Under the pieces are notes generated by a model. That model ran no database searches, had not been told where the DNA came from, and saw only the letters and a program-made list of their open reading frames with translations. 40,015 bases of DNA from Oscillospiraceae bacterium. GTDB taxonomy: Bacteria; Bacillota; Clostridia; Oscillospirales; Acutalibacteraceae. Below are positions 1 through 8,901 of this stretch, piece after piece. Where the stretch lies: assembly GCA_031290595.1 (NCBI GenBank), contig JAITNG010000194.1, positions 1 to 40,015 of the forward strand, in the 5' to 3' direction. The first letter of the stretch is position 1; every line of letters begins with the position of its first letter. Both the position numbers and the translations under genes were made by a program.

Positions 1-1353
1 GGGGTTCTGCTGGTGGCCGGTCATGCCGGTGATGCTGTTATCCAAAATAATCACAACGGAATTGCTTTGATTATAGGCGATGTTGATCAGCCCTGTCACC
101 CCGGAATGGATGAAGGTGGAGTCGCCAATCACCGCGACGCTCTTCGCCGCGCCCGCCGGGTCGGCCTTGTTGCGCCCGTGCAGCGCGGAAACGGACGCGC
201 CCATGCAGATGCAGGTATCCATCCTTTCGATGGGCGGCAGCGCCCCCAGGGTGTAGCAGCCAATATCGCCGCTGACGAAAACGCCGCATTTTTTGAGGGC
301 GTAAAACAGCCCCCTGTGCGGGCAACCTGCGCAAAGCACGGGCGGGCGACCCGGGATCGGCAGATCCAGCGCCTGCACCGGCGCCGCTTCGCCCAGGATG
401 GCTTTGCGCAGCAGGTTCTGCGAAAATTCACCCAGGCGCGGCAGCACATCCTTGCCATGCACGGCCAGACCCAGCGCACGGCAGTGCTGTTCGATGAAGT
501 CGTCCAGATCCTCGGCCACATAGACGGTTGCGCACGCGGCGCAAAAATCCCGCAACGCCTGTTCCGGCAAGGGATACACGCAGCCGAGCTTAAAATACGA
601 AGCGCGCGCGCCCAGCGCCTCTTTGGCATATTGATAATTGATACCGGCGCAGATCACGCCGATTGCTTTGTCGTTGTATTCCACCCGGTTGAGGGGCGTT
701 GTTTCCGCCCAGGCACGCTGCTTTTCGATGCGCTGTTCGACCACCACATGCCGCCCCCTGGCCATGGCGGGCATCATCACATATTTGCCGGGGTTTTTGG
801 CGTAGGGCTTTGCCGCCGGTTCGCTGCGTTCTTCCAGCGGCGCAAGGCTGCGGGAATGGGCGATCCGGGTACTCAGCCGCAGCAGCACCGGCGCGTCAAA
901 GTCCTCCGAAAGGCCGAAGCCCAGCTTGGCAAAGGCCTTGCATTCTTCGGAATCCGACGGCTCCAGCATCAGCAGCTTGGCCGCGCGGGCGTACTGCCGC
1001 GAATCCTGCTCATTTTGGGAGGAGTGCATCCCCGGGTCATCCGCCACGCCGATGAGCAGCCCCGCGTTGATGCCGGTGTAGGATGCGGTGAAGAGCGGGT
1101 CGGCGGCCACGTTCAGGCCGACGTGCTTCATCCCGCAAAAGGAGCGCACACCGGCGATGGCCGCGCCCAGGGCGGCTTCCATGGCGACTTTTTCGTTGGG
1201 CGCCCATTCGGCGTCGATTGCGGCGTATTCCGCCGCAACCTCGGTGATTTCGGTGCTGGGCGTGCCGGGGTAACTGGAAATGAAGCGGCACCCGGCTTCC
1301 CAAAGCCCGCGTGCGACGGCCTCATTGCCCAAAAGCAATTGCTTTTCTTGCAT
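1..1353 (-). CDS. iorA: Indolepyruvate:ferredoxin oxidoreductase, alpha subunit (3' end beyond the window)
   Basis: This subunit binds thiamine pyrophosphate and, with IorB, oxidatively decarboxylates arylpyruvates (from Trp, Phe, Tyr transamination) to aryl-acetyl-CoA with reduction of ferredoxin in the cytoplasm. The 451 visible residues begin MQEKQLLLGNEAVARG, with the N-terminal pyrimidine-binding domain (SSYPGTPSTEI, then APNEKVAMEAALGA). They run into the TPP-binding domain with CAGCPHRGLFYAL, SGDIGCYTLG and GDSTFIHSG, and finish at ILDNSITGMTGHQQNP. The family is usually about 590-600 residues, so the missing end should hold the ferredoxin-type 4Fe-4S segment; iorB would be expected beyond the window. 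The ATG lies 3 bases after the nrdR stop, with AGGAGAAG inside the nrdR end as ribosome site, so it is probably the last visible gene of the prpC-prkC-rsgA-nrdR transcript. Motifs are clear and the assignment is confident. Confidence 0.93.
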   Translation of the reverse strand, partial: MQEKQLLLGNEAVARGLWEAGCRFISSYPGTPSTEITEVAAEYAAIDAEWAPNEKVAMEAALGAAIAGVRSFCGMKHVGLNVAADPLFTASYTGINAGLLIGVADDPGMHSSQNEQDSRQYARAAKLLMLEPSDSEECKAFAKLGFGLSEDFDAPVLLRLSTRIAHSRSLAPLEERSEPAAKPYAKNPGKYVMMPAMARGRHVVVEQRIEKQRAWAETTPLNRVEYNDKAIGVICAGINYQYAKEALGARASYFKLGCVYPLPEQALRDFCAACATVYVAEDLDDFIEQHCRALGLAVHGKDVLPRLGEFSQNLLRKAILGEAAPVQALDLPIPGRPPVLCAGCPHRGLFYALKKCGVFVSGDIGCYTLGALPPIERMDTCICMGASVSALHGRNKADPAGAAKSVAVIGDSTFIHSGVTGLINIAYNQSNSVVIILDNSITGMTGHQQNP

Positions 1354-1356
1354 AGC

Positions 1357-1815
1357 TCATTTCTTCTCCTGCAACAATTTCGCCAGTTCATCCATAAAGG
1401 TATTAATGTCTTTGAATTCACGGTAGACGGAGGCGAAGCGGACATAGGAAACCTCATCCACCCGCTTGAGCTGCTCCATCGCCAGGCTGCCGATGGCTTC
1501 CGTGGGGATCTCGCGTTCCATGGAATTGTGCAGCGTCTGCTCGATGTCGTCCACGATTTGCTCCAGCTCATCCACCGAAACCGCGCGTTTATCACAGGCA
1601 CGGCGCAGGCTGTTGAAGAGCTTTTGCCGGTCGAAGGATTCACGCGATTTATCCTTTTTGATGACGATCAGCGGCACGGTTTCAATGATTTCATATGTTG
1701 TGAAGCGCTTGCGGCACTCCGTGCATTCCCGCCGCCGCCGGATGCGTTCGCTGAAATCCGTCGGGCGCGAATCGATCACCTTGCTCTCTTCACAGGCGCA
1801 ATAGGGGCATTTCAT
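1357..1815 (-). CDS. nrdR: Transcriptional repressor NrdR
   Basis: NrdR is a nucleotide-sensing repressor of ribonucleotide reductase genes; it binds NrdR boxes when its ATP-cone is loaded with dATP/ATP. The 152 residues match the usual family length. The N-terminal zinc ribbon is complete (CPYC at residues 3-6, CTEC at about 31-34) and followed by RKRFTTYE; the ATP-cone follows, with [16 protein letters not shown] at about 51-66. The ATG overlaps the rsgA stop codon (ATGA, 1812-1815), so translation is likely coupled. No ribonucleotide reductase gene is visible here, so it probably acts on targets elsewhere. Its position after rsgA, where Bacillus carries rpe and thiN, is a departure from the classical order. 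Confidence 0.97.
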   Translation of the reverse strand: MKCPYCACEESKVIDSRPTDFSERIRRRRECTECRKRFTTYEIIETVPLIVIKKDKSRESFDRQKLFNSLRRACDKRAVSVDELEQIVDDIEQTLHNSMEREIPTEAIGSLAMEQLKRVDEVSYVRFASVYREFKDINTFMDELAKLLQEKK

Positions 1816-2750
1816 ACGTGATTCCTCCTGTTTTTCTGTTCGTTCTCTTCTTTTAGGTGGCTGCGGATCGCCAAATAATTTTCATAACGGCTGCCGGGGA
1901 TCTCCCCCGCTTCCGCAGCGGTGCGGACGCCGCAGCCCAGTTCTTTGGCGTGGGCGCAATCCTGGAAGCGGCACCCCCCCAACAGGGGCGCGAATTCCCG
2001 GAAGGCCAGCGGCAGGTTTTCCTTCGTCAGTGCGGCCACGCCCTCGGCTTCCAGGGCGGAAAATCCGGGCGTATCCGCTACCCAGCCCCCCGCGACGGGG
2101 AACAGCTCCACATGGCGGGTGGTGTGCCGCCCGCGCCCCAGCTTCTGGCTGATCTCCCCCGTGGGCAGCCGGAGTTCGGGCGCAAGGCGGTTGAGCAGGG
2201 TGGATTTGCCCACCCCGGTGTTGCCGCAAAAGGCGCTGATTTTGCCGCACAGCAGCGCCCGGAGTTCCGCAATCGCATCTTCTGAGGCAGGTACAACGGC
2301 GTGCGCGCTGAATCCGCAGGAGCGATAGAGGTTCACCAAAGAATCCGCCGGGGAAAGGTCGGCTTTGGTGAACACCAGCACCGGCTCAATTTCCGCGGTT
2401 TCCGCCGCCGCAATCAAAAGATCGAGCAGACGCAGGTTGGTCTTGGGTTCCACGGTGGAACACACGAGGAAGAGCTGATCGAGGTTGGCCAGGGGCGGGC
2501 GTTCCAGGCAATTGCGGCGGGGCAGCAAATCAACAACGGTGCCGGTGTTATCCGCCTGCACCAGGATGCGCACCCAATCCCCCACCAGCGGGGTGCGGCC
2601 TTCCTTGCGGAAGAGGCCGCGCGCGCGGCATTCCACAATGTTCATGCCCACGCCCATGCCCATGCCGCCCAAAGCAATTTCGCGCATGCTATCGGTCGTG
2701 ACAGTAAAAAATCCACCTAAAGAACGGATGATTCTTCCTTCCAATTCCAT
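1812..2750 (-). CDS. rsgA: Small ribosomal subunit biogenesis GTPase RsgA
   Basis: RsgA (YjeQ/CpgA) is a circularly permuted GTPase that checks and releases factors during late 30S subunit maturation. In the 312 residues the order of GTPase motifs is permuted as expected: FTKADL (G4-like) comes before the P-loop [14 protein letters not shown], and DTPGFS (G3) follows. An N-terminal OB-fold region covers about residues 1-90, and the C-terminal zinc motif has Cys at CRFQDC and GCGV with an intervening His. The start lies 2 bases after the prkC stop, and in Firmicutes rsgA commonly follows prkC. In Bacillus it is a substrate of that kinase, so regulation by phosphorylation is a reasonable inference. 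Confidence 0.97.
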   Translation of the reverse strand: MELEGRIIRSLGGFFTVTTDSMREIALGGMGMGVGMNIVECRARGLFRKEGRTPLVGDWVRILVQADNTGTVVDLLPRRNCLERPPLANLDQLFLVCSTVEPKTNLRLLDLLIAAAETAEIEPVLVFTKADLSPADSLVNLYRSCGFSAHAVVPASEDAIAELRALLCGKISAFCGNTGVGKSTLLNRLAPELRLPTGEISQKLGRGRHTTRHVELFPVAGGWVADTPGFSALEAEGVAALTKENLPLAFREFAPLLGGCRFQDCAHAKELGCGVRTAAEAGEIPGSRYENYLAIRSHLKEENEQKNRRNHV

Positions 2751-2752
2751 AT

Positions 2753-4939
2753 TTATCTGTTCACGACCAGCACGATTTCCACATCGGCCGGGTAAGCCAA
2801 AATCGGCACGGGTCGTTGGGCGGCCACAACGCCGCTCTGCGTGAACAGCCCCAAAAAGGGCGCGTCCTGGTCCTCCCTGGTGATGTGATCGGCGCTGAAC
2901 CCGGCTTCCACCAGAGCAATCACTGCGTCTTCATAGGTTTTGCCCAGAACGCTCGGCATGGTGTAAGTCACCGGCTCCGGCGGCTTCTGCTGGATTTCAT
3001 TCACCTGCGGCGGGGTTTTGGTGAAGTCGATTGTCGCTTCATAGATGGTTTCGTTATCCTGCGTCACCAGCAGCTTTTGCCCTGCGCCGTTGCCTTCCAC
3101 CTGGAAGGAATAGCTGCCGCTGCTTTGCAGGACGACCACTTCGTTTTTCTTTTCGCTATCCAGATAGATGCGCAGCGTCGCGTCCGCCCCGCCGTTGTTG
3201 GCCACCTGCACGGTGATGCTGGCCTTTTGCGTTTGCGGGATGCCGGAGCTGATGTGCACCTGGATGGAGGTGCCCATATAGGCCTGGGTACCGGCTTCAA
3301 TCCCCTGCCAGGTGATCTGCCCTTTGGGCTTGCTACTGGCTTCTTCAATGATTGACTTTTCATTCACGGTGAAGCCCAGGGGCGCCAGCGCCTCTTTTGC
3401 CTGTTCCACCGTCCAGCCGATAATATCCGGCACTTCTTTCATCAGCTTTGGGTCCTCTTTGACCGCAACATACACGATCACGGTTCCCTTCGTTTCCAGC
3501 TTGTTTCCGCCGGTCGGGTCGGTGCGGATCACCTTCTGCGCTTCCATATCCAGCCGGATTTCATATTTTACTTCGACCGTGAAGTTCTTCTCAAGCAGAC
3601 GAACCGCTTCCTCCTCACTCTTGTAGCGGACGTCCGGCACCGTGAGCCACGCATCGGCCACCTTGAGCGTCACTTTGACCTTGCCGTCTTCGCCGGGCTT
3701 GCGCTTGGCGCCCTTTTCAGGATCCTGGCTGAAAACGCTGCCCAGGGGGTAGTTGTCATTGATTTCGGTTACAAATTCGAACTCGTATTTGGCTTTGTAC
3801 TCTTCGTTTTCCATGATTTCGGCTCGCTGCTGGCCAAAGAAGTTATCCACCTGCACAGTAGGATCCCCTTTGTTCAGCATGATCACCACCAGGGCGATTG
3901 CGCCAAACAGCACGATGACGCCAATGATGATCCCCAGCATCATCGGCACCACATGGCTGCGTTCCTCTTCCTCTTCGCCGCCAGCCACCGCCACGTGGGC
4001 GGGCGCCACCGCCGCCGGAGCTGCGGGGCGTGCGGCACGCTGGCGATCCATGGGCGAAACATATTTGGTCGGCTCGCGGTCCACAAAATACGAATATTCA
4101 AAGCGGATCAGCGGGTTGCGCTTGAATTCCTCAAGATCCAGCAGCATTTCGGCTGCGGATTGGTAGCGGTCGGCGGGGTTCTTCTGCATTGCGCGGATTG
4201 TGATCTGTTCCAGCCCCAGGGGGATGGCGTCGTTGATTTCGCGCGGACGGCGGGGTTCGCTTTGCAGCTGCATAATCGCCACCGAAACCGTGGAATCCGA
4301 CTGGAACGGCAGTTCGCCGGTCAGCATTTCATAGAGCACCACGCCGACGGAATAAATATCGGTTTTTTCATCCGTGAAGTCGCCTCGCGCCTGTTCCGGG
4401 CTGATGTAATGCACGGAACCGATGGCGTTTTCGCTCATGGTGCGGGTTTCGCTGCGGCTGAAGCGGGCGATGCCGAAATCCGTCACCTTGATGTTGCCGC
4501 TGTGCAGCAGCATGATATTTTGCGGCTTAATATCCCTGTGCACCACGCCGCGGTCATGCGCGTGCTGGAGCGCACGCAAAATCTGCGTGAGGAAATGCAC
4601 CGCTTCCTTCCAGGGGATCACGCGGCGCTGCTCAATATATTCCTTGAGCGTGATGCCTTCCACGTATTCCATGACGATATACTGTAGCCGGTCGCCATAG
4701 CTGACGTCATACACCTTGACGATGTTGGGGTGCGACAGCATCGCAATGGCCTTGGATTCGTTTTTGAACCGCCGCCGGAATTCCTCGTTGGCCAGGTATT
4801 CTTCCTTGAGGATCTTCACCGCCACAGGCCGGTCGTCAATGTTGTCATACGCCCGGTAAACAACGGCCATGCCGCCGATGCCCAGCACCTCCTGTATTTC
4901 ATAGCGCCCGTCAAGTATTTTCCCTACATAGTAATCCAT
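2753..4939 (-). CDS. prkC: PASTA-domain Ser/Thr protein kinase (PrkC/PknB/StkP family)
   Basis: A membrane receptor kinase that senses muropeptides or lipid II through extracellular PASTA repeats and phosphorylates cell-wall, division and translation proteins. Of 728 residues, about 13-275 form the kinase domain: GIGGMA glycine loop, VAVKIL with Lys42, HRDIKPQN with catalytic Asp136, DFG at 154-156 and SPEQARG. A Pro/Ala-rich linker and an acidic EEEEE stretch lead to one transmembrane helix at about 330-356. Outside are three consecutive PASTA units (about 361-432, 433-497, 503-568), then a beta-rich insert (about 570-655) and a last PASTA-like unit (about 658-728). The insert between PASTA 3 and 4 is not part of the textbook layout. 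The ATG has GGAG five bases upstream, 28 bases after the stop of its phosphatase prpC. Confidence 0.97.
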   Translation of the reverse strand: MDYYVGKILDGRYEIQEVLGIGGMAVVYRAYDNIDDRPVAVKILKEEYLANEEFRRRFKNESKAIAMLSHPNIVKVYDVSYGDRLQYIVMEYVEGITLKEYIEQRRVIPWKEAVHFLTQILRALQHAHDRGVVHRDIKPQNIMLLHSGNIKVTDFGIARFSRSETRTMSENAIGSVHYISPEQARGDFTDEKTDIYSVGVVLYEMLTGELPFQSDSTVSVAIMQLQSEPRRPREINDAIPLGLEQITIRAMQKNPADRYQSAAEMLLDLEEFKRNPLIRFEYSYFVDREPTKYVSPMDRQRAARPAAPAAVAPAHVAVAGGEEEEERSHVVPMMLGIIIGVIVLFGAIALVVIMLNKGDPTVQVDNFFGQQRAEIMENEEYKAKYEFEFVTEINDNYPLGSVFSQDPEKGAKRKPGEDGKVKVTLKVADAWLTVPDVRYKSEEEAVRLLEKNFTVEVKYEIRLDMEAQKVIRTDPTGGNKLETKGTVIVYVAVKEDPKLMKEVPDIIGWTVEQAKEALAPLGFTVNEKSIIEEASSKPKGQITWQGIEAGTQAYMGTSIQVHISSGIPQTQKASITVQVANNGGADATLRIYLDSEKKNEVVVLQSSGSYSFQVEGNGAGQKLLVTQDNETIYEATIDFTKTPPQVNEIQQKPPEPVTYTMPSVLGKTYEDAVIALVEAGFSADHITREDQDAPFLGLFTQSGVVAAQRPVPILAYPADVEIVLVVNR

Positions 4940-4967
4940 ATGCTCCGCCTTTCAAAAAGCTCTAAGA

Positions 4968-5699
4968 TCATTCGTTGGCAATGGCGACCACGGTGATGTT
5001 ATCCGGCCCGCCGTTTTCGTTTGCCAGCGCCACCAGCGCTTCCGCGCAAGCGGCAAACCCGGCCAGCTGCATCGTGCGCTGCATCTGCTCCGGCTCCACG
5101 GCGTTGGTCAGCCCGTCGGTGCAAATCAGCAGAACGTCGCCCGGCTCAAATTCCTCTTCGCAGTAATCCACATCCAGGCTTTCACCGACCCCCAATGCGC
5201 GGGTGATCAGGTTCTTGCGCGGGTGCGTCTTCGCTTCGGTTTCCGTGATCTGCCCCGAATCCAGCATCGCCTGCACCACGGAATGATCCTTCGTCAGCTG
5301 AAGCAGACGCTGTTCGGCAAAGATATAAGCGCGGCTGTCGCCCGCATGGGCGATGTAGACCGTGTGGTGCGCCACCAGCGCGGCCACCACGGTGGTACCC
5401 ATCCCGCTCAGGCTTTCGTTGGCGACGGAGAGGTCATAGATCCGCATGTTTGCGTTATCGACCGCCGCAATCAGCAGGTTCCGGATGGAGCGGCTGCTCA
5501 TCTGCTCCTGATAGGATGCGCTGATGCTCTCCGAAATCAGTTTGACCGCCGTCTGGCTGGCGATGTTCCCGCCCGCCGCGCCGCCCATCCCGTCGCAGAT
5601 CACAGCCCAAACCATGCCGTTAGGAAGTTCCCCGACGCTGTAACAATCCTCGTTCATCTGGCGAACCTGGCCGGTGTCGGTCTTTGCAGCAACGCGCAT
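4968..5699 (-). CDS. prpC: PP2C-type protein phosphatase (PrpC/Stp1 family)
   Basis: Metal-dependent Ser/Thr phosphatase that reverses phosphorylation by the adjacent PASTA kinase. The 243 residues show the PP2C signature: KTDTGQVRQMNEDC near the N-terminus, the metal-binding CDGMGGAAGG, SGMGTTVVAAL, HAGDSRAYI, DHSVVQAML, LLICTDGLTN and GGPDNITVV at the end. The ATG at 5699 has AGGAGGG eight bases upstream. It is first in the prpC-prkC-rsgA-nrdR-iorA run and has its own promoter candidate at 5754-5781, so this signalling block is probably transcribed independently of, as well as together with, the upstream rlmN genes. Confidence 0.97.
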   Translation of the reverse strand: MRVAAKTDTGQVRQMNEDCYSVGELPNGMVWAVICDGMGGAAGGNIASQTAVKLISESISASYQEQMSSRSIRNLLIAAVDNANMRIYDLSVANESLSGMGTTVVAALVAHHTVYIAHAGDSRAYIFAEQRLLQLTKDHSVVQAMLDSGQITETEAKTHPRKNLITRALGVGESLDVDYCEEEFEPGDVLLICTDGLTNAVEPEQMQRTMQLAGFAACAEALVALANENGGPDNITVVAIANE

Positions 5700-5753
5700 G
5701 GAATCATCCCTCCTGTCATTTTATGTTGCGCCGCCGGCGCATAACCATCTATA

Positions 5754-5781
5754 TTTATAATTCACCGCCCACGCTTGCCAA
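5754..5781 (-). promoter_or_regulatory. Sigma-A-type promoter upstream of prpC
   Basis: Read on the minus strand, TTGGCA (5776-5781) is separated by 16 bases from TATAAA (5754-5759); each box matches five of six consensus positions. It lies in the 97-bp gap between rlmN and prpC, one of the larger gaps in this gene cluster. A small hairpin (6-bp arms TGCGCC/GGCGCA, 5727-5741) sits between the promoter and the prpC ribosome site. Transcription start not demonstrated. Confidence 0.6.
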
Positions 5782-5796
5782 CCACAGTGCAGCGAA

Positions 5797-6834
5797 TTAA
5801 GTTCTTTTTGTTTGATTGCGCAGCTGCCCGCAGGCCGCTTCAATCCCCCCGCCCAGGCTGCGGCGCACGGTCGCGTTGATCCCCCGCCGTTCCAGTGCGC
5901 GGGCAAAGGCTTGCACAGCGGCCGGTTCACTGCGGGCAAAGCCGCGTTCCGGCACCGGGTTGCCCGGGATCAGGTTGACGTGGCAGAGCATCCCCCGCAG
6001 CCGCCCGGCCAGCTCTTCAGCACAGGCGACGCTGTCGTTGACCCCGCGGAACAGCGCATACTCAAACGAAACCCGCCGGGAACTGCTTTGCGCATAGCGT
6101 CTGCACGCCGCCAAAAGCGCTTCCACCGGCCAGCGGCGGTTGACGGGCATCAGCGCACTGCGGATCGCATCGTTGGGCGCGTGGAGCGAAACCGAAAGGG
6201 TCAGCCCAAGGTGTTCGCCTTGCAGGCGGTCAATCTGCGGCGCCAGGCCGCAGGTGGAAAGTGAAATCTTCCGCTGGCCGATGTGCAGCCCCTCCGGGTG
6301 CGAAGCCAGGCGGAGAAAGCGCAGCACGTTTTCATAATTATCCAGCGGTTCGCCCGTGCCCATCAGCACGATGTGCGAAATTTCGACACCCAGGTCGCGC
6401 CGCGCCGCGTGGATTTGCCCCAGCATCTCGCCGGGCAAAAGGTTCCGTGTGAGGCCGTGCAGCCCCGAGGCGCAAAACGCGCAGCCCATCCGGCAGCCCG
6501 CCTGGGTCGAAACGCAGAGCGTGTTGCCGTATGCATAGCGCATGACGACGCTTTCAACAGTTTCGCCGTCTTCCAGGCGCAGGAGGTACTTTACCGTTCC
6601 ATCCCGTTCGGCGGCCTGTTTGTTTGCGATTGCGCAGGGGGCGATGCGGAAGTGTTCGCCCAAAAGCGCACGGTCGGCCTTGGGGATGTCCGTCATTTCC
6701 CCCAACTGTTCCGCGCCCCTGCGCTGGAGCCAGCCGAAGATTTGGCGGCTGCGGTAAGCTGGCGTCCCGAAGGGTTCCAGCGCTGCGGCCAGTTCTTCCG
6801 GCAGCATGGAACGCAGATCAAGCAATGCTGGCAT
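5797..6834 (-). CDS. rlmN: Dual-specificity 23S rRNA/tRNA adenine-C2 methyltransferase RlmN
   Basis: Radical SAM enzyme that methylates C2 of A2503 in 23S rRNA and A37 in some tRNAs. The 345 residues fit the family. The N-terminus has the accessory domain (AYRSRQIFGWLQRRG); the radical SAM cluster motif is CRMGCAFC, followed by GMGEPL-like GTGEPLDNYENVL, SLSTCGLAP, SVSLHAPND, and a C-terminal segment with the expected product-disulfide Cys region (ATVRRSLGGGIEAACGQL). The ATG at 6834 lies inside the end of rsmB (17-bp overlap), with AAGGA six bases upstream. It is the only radical SAM protein seen in the window and is not a glycyl-radical activase. Confidence 0.97.
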   Translation of the reverse strand: MPALLDLRSMLPEELAAALEPFGTPAYRSRQIFGWLQRRGAEQLGEMTDIPKADRALLGEHFRIAPCAIANKQAAERDGTVKYLLRLEDGETVESVVMRYAYGNTLCVSTQAGCRMGCAFCASGLHGLTRNLLPGEMLGQIHAARRDLGVEISHIVLMGTGEPLDNYENVLRFLRLASHPEGLHIGQRKISLSTCGLAPQIDRLQGEHLGLTLSVSLHAPNDAIRSALMPVNRRWPVEALLAACRRYAQSSSRRVSFEYALFRGVNDSVACAEELAGRLRGMLCHVNLIPGNPVPERGFARSEPAAVQAFARALERRGINATVRRSLGGGIEAACGQLRNQTKRT

Positions 6835-8179
6835 GTGTGTTCCTTTTCGTGAATTTGGCGATGAAGAAGCCGTCCGCCCCGTTGATGTGGGGCATCAGGG
6901 TCAGCCACGGCTCCCCTTCCCTGCGGTAGCCCGGAACCTCCGGCAATACGCTTTCCGCCGTGAACGCCGGGTGTTCTTGCAGGAAGCGGCGGCACAGTTC
7001 TTCGTTTTCCGCCGGGTGCAGCGTGCAGGTGGCGTAGACCAGCGTTCCGTCTTCCCGGAGGCATTCGGAAGCGCTACACAATATATGGTACTGCATTTTT
7101 GGCAATTTGTCAATATCCGTCTGCGTTTTCTCTCGAATATCGGGCTTTTTTCGTAGCACTCCCAGCCCGGAACACGGCACATCGCACAAAATTCGCGCCG
7201 CTTTGCCATGATTTGCCAGGATTTTTGCTGCGTCAGCGGCGTCCCCCTGCTCGGCGGCGACGCTGCGCAGACCCAAACGCTGCGCACCCTCGGCGATCAG
7301 CGCAACCCGTGCGGGGTGCAACTCCATGGCCACCACCCGGCCTTGGTCCTCCATCATCTGCGCCAATGTGAAACTTTTGCCCCCCGGCGCGGCGCAGAGA
7401 TCAAACACCGTTTCGCCCGGCTCCGGCGCAAGCGCCCGGCAGCAGAGCTGCGCGGCGGTATCCTGCACATGGAACCAACCCTCGCCAAACCCCGGCAGCT
7501 GCGGGATTGCGCCGCTCTTTGGCAGCAGCAGGGCTGCGGGCAGCCACGGGCTGGCTGCACAGGCGACCCCTGCGCCTTCCAGGCGTGCGCGCAGCTGCGC
7601 CGGGGTGCAGCGCCGGGTGTTGACCCGCAGCGCCAGGGGCGCTTGTTCCAGCGCTGCGGCCAGCAGGGCTTCCGCCGTTTCGCCGCCGTAGCTTTCCACC
7701 CAAAGGCGGCAGAGCCATTCCGGGCAGCTGTAGCGGATACTTAGCCAGCGCAGCTCGTCCTCCCCCCGCACAGGCAAGCGAAGTTCGCGCCCGGCGGCGC
7801 GGCGCAGCACTGCGTTGACCATCCCCGCCGCAAAAGCGGCCTTGCCGTGCTTGACCAACTCCACACTTTCGTTGATGGCGGCGTGCGCGGGGATGCGCTG
7901 CATAAAATACAATTGATACAGCCCCAGTTCCAGGGCGATTTTGGCTTCGGGCGGCAGCTGGCGCAGCGGTTTGCGGAGCAAGTCTTCCAGCTGGTATTCC
8001 AGGGTGCGGCGGCGTTCCGCCACGCCATAGACCAGCGCTGCGCAGAGCGCGGAATCCGCTTCGCTTAAATTTTCGCGCCCCAGGGCGGAATCCAGCGCCA
8101 GGTTGGCATATGCCCCGTTTTGTTCCATGCGGCGCAACAGGCGGAAGGCCACCAACCGGGGCGTTGCATGCCCGCCCAT
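6818..8179 (-). CDS. rsmB: 16S rRNA (cytosine-967-C5) methyltransferase RsmB
   Basis: RsmB (Sun/Fmu) methylates C967 of 16S rRNA. Starting at the ATG, it has 453 residues: an N-terminal NusB-like helical domain (about 1-150), then the NSUN methyltransferase domain with the SAM loop FDLCAAPGGKSF, catalytic motifs CDVPCSGLGVLRKKPDI and YATCTLHPAENE (Cys in both). An in-frame TTG one codon earlier exists, but the ATG at 8179 forms a TGATG overlap with the upstream peptidase stop and is preferred. It is embedded in the fmt-peptidase-rsmB-rlmN run that is typical of Clostridia. Confidence 0.96.
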   Translation of the reverse strand: MGGHATPRLVAFRLLRRMEQNGAYANLALDSALGRENLSEADSALCAALVYGVAERRRTLEYQLEDLLRKPLRQLPPEAKIALELGLYQLYFMQRIPAHAAINESVELVKHGKAAFAAGMVNAVLRRAAGRELRLPVRGEDELRWLSIRYSCPEWLCRLWVESYGGETAEALLAAALEQAPLALRVNTRRCTPAQLRARLEGAGVACAASPWLPAALLLPKSGAIPQLPGFGEGWFHVQDTAAQLCCRALAPEPGETVFDLCAAPGGKSFTLAQMMEDQGRVVAMELHPARVALIAEGAQRLGLRSVAAEQGDAADAAKILANHGKAARILCDVPCSGLGVLRKKPDIREKTQTDIDKLPKMQYHILCSASECLREDGTLVYATCTLHPAENEELCRRFLQEHPAFTAESVLPEVPGYRREGEPWLTLMPHINGADGFFIAKFTKRNTHASIA

Positions 8180-8889
8180 CAATTCCGCCGCCGATAGCGC
8201 AGCACCAGCCGCAGCAGGTTCGCCAGCGAAACCACCAACGCCGCAACATAGGTCATCGCCGCCGCCCGCAGCACGGCGCGCGCGCCCTTGTATTCCGCGC
8301 CACTGAGCAGATCCTGCGCTTCAATCGCCTTGAGCGCTCTGCTGCTGGCGTTGAATTCCACCGGCAGCGTCACCAATTGGAAGATCGCCACCAGGCTGAA
8401 CAAAATCAGCCCCAGGGTCACAAGCTCAAACATGCCCACGGCAAAGCCAATCACCACCAGCGGGAACCCCAGCGTGGAGCCGATGTTGCACGCCGGGAGG
8501 ATCGCGTTGCGCACCTTGATGGGTACGTAGCTTTTGGCGTGCTGCACGGCGTGACCCGCTTCGTGCGCGGCGATGCCCACCGCCGCCACGCTCGCGGAAG
8601 AATAGACGCCTTCCGAAAGGCGGATTGTGTTGCTGCGCGGGTCAAAATGATCGCTCAACTGGCCGCGCGTCGCTTCGATGCGCACGCCATCCACGCCGTT
8701 GCCTTGCAGCACCCGCGCCGCCGCTTCCGCGCCGGTCAAATGCCGCCCGTTTTGGATGCGCGACATCTTGCTGTAGGTGTGCTTGACCATCAGCTGCATG
8801 ACCAGCGAAAAGAGCATGGCAGGGATGATCAGCAAAATAAAATACTGGTCGATGAAGCTATAGCTGCTATAGCCAAGGTGTAGAAACAT
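8179..8889 (-). CDS. Membrane-bound neutral zinc metallopeptidase (YugP family)
   Basis: A 236-residue membrane protein of the Zn_peptidase_2/YugP family. It has an N-terminal hydrophobic helix (about 12-35), the zinc motif HEAGH within AAHEAGHAVQHA at about residues 101-112, and at least two further hydrophobic stretches (about 128-160 and a C-terminal one near 205-225). The family is found in the fmt-rsmB interval of many Clostridia; the physiological substrate is not established. The ATG has GGAGG six bases upstream; the stop overlaps the rsmB start (TGATG), indicating coupling. Protease activity is inferred from the intact HEXXH motif. Confidence 0.93.
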   Translation of the reverse strand: MFLHLGYSSYSFIDQYFILLIIPAMLFSLVMQLMVKHTYSKMSRIQNGRHLTGAEAAARVLQGNGVDGVRIEATRGQLSDHFDPRSNTIRLSEGVYSSASVAAVGIAAHEAGHAVQHAKSYVPIKVRNAILPACNIGSTLGFPLVVIGFAVGMFELVTLGLILFSLVAIFQLVTLPVEFNASSRALKAIEAQDLLSGAEYKGARAVLRAAAMTYVAALVVSLANLLRLVLRYRRRN

Positions 8890-8901
8890 GGAAAACCTCC
8901 T

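Noticed and set aside
13-1821. A 602-codon plus-strand frame opposite iorA and nrdR
   Set aside because: The minus strand carries two recognisable proteins over the same span; the plus product has biased composition and no motifs.
5797-6834. The radical SAM gene as a possible activase for the glycyl-radical enzyme
   Set aside because: Its motifs and cluster position are those of RlmN.
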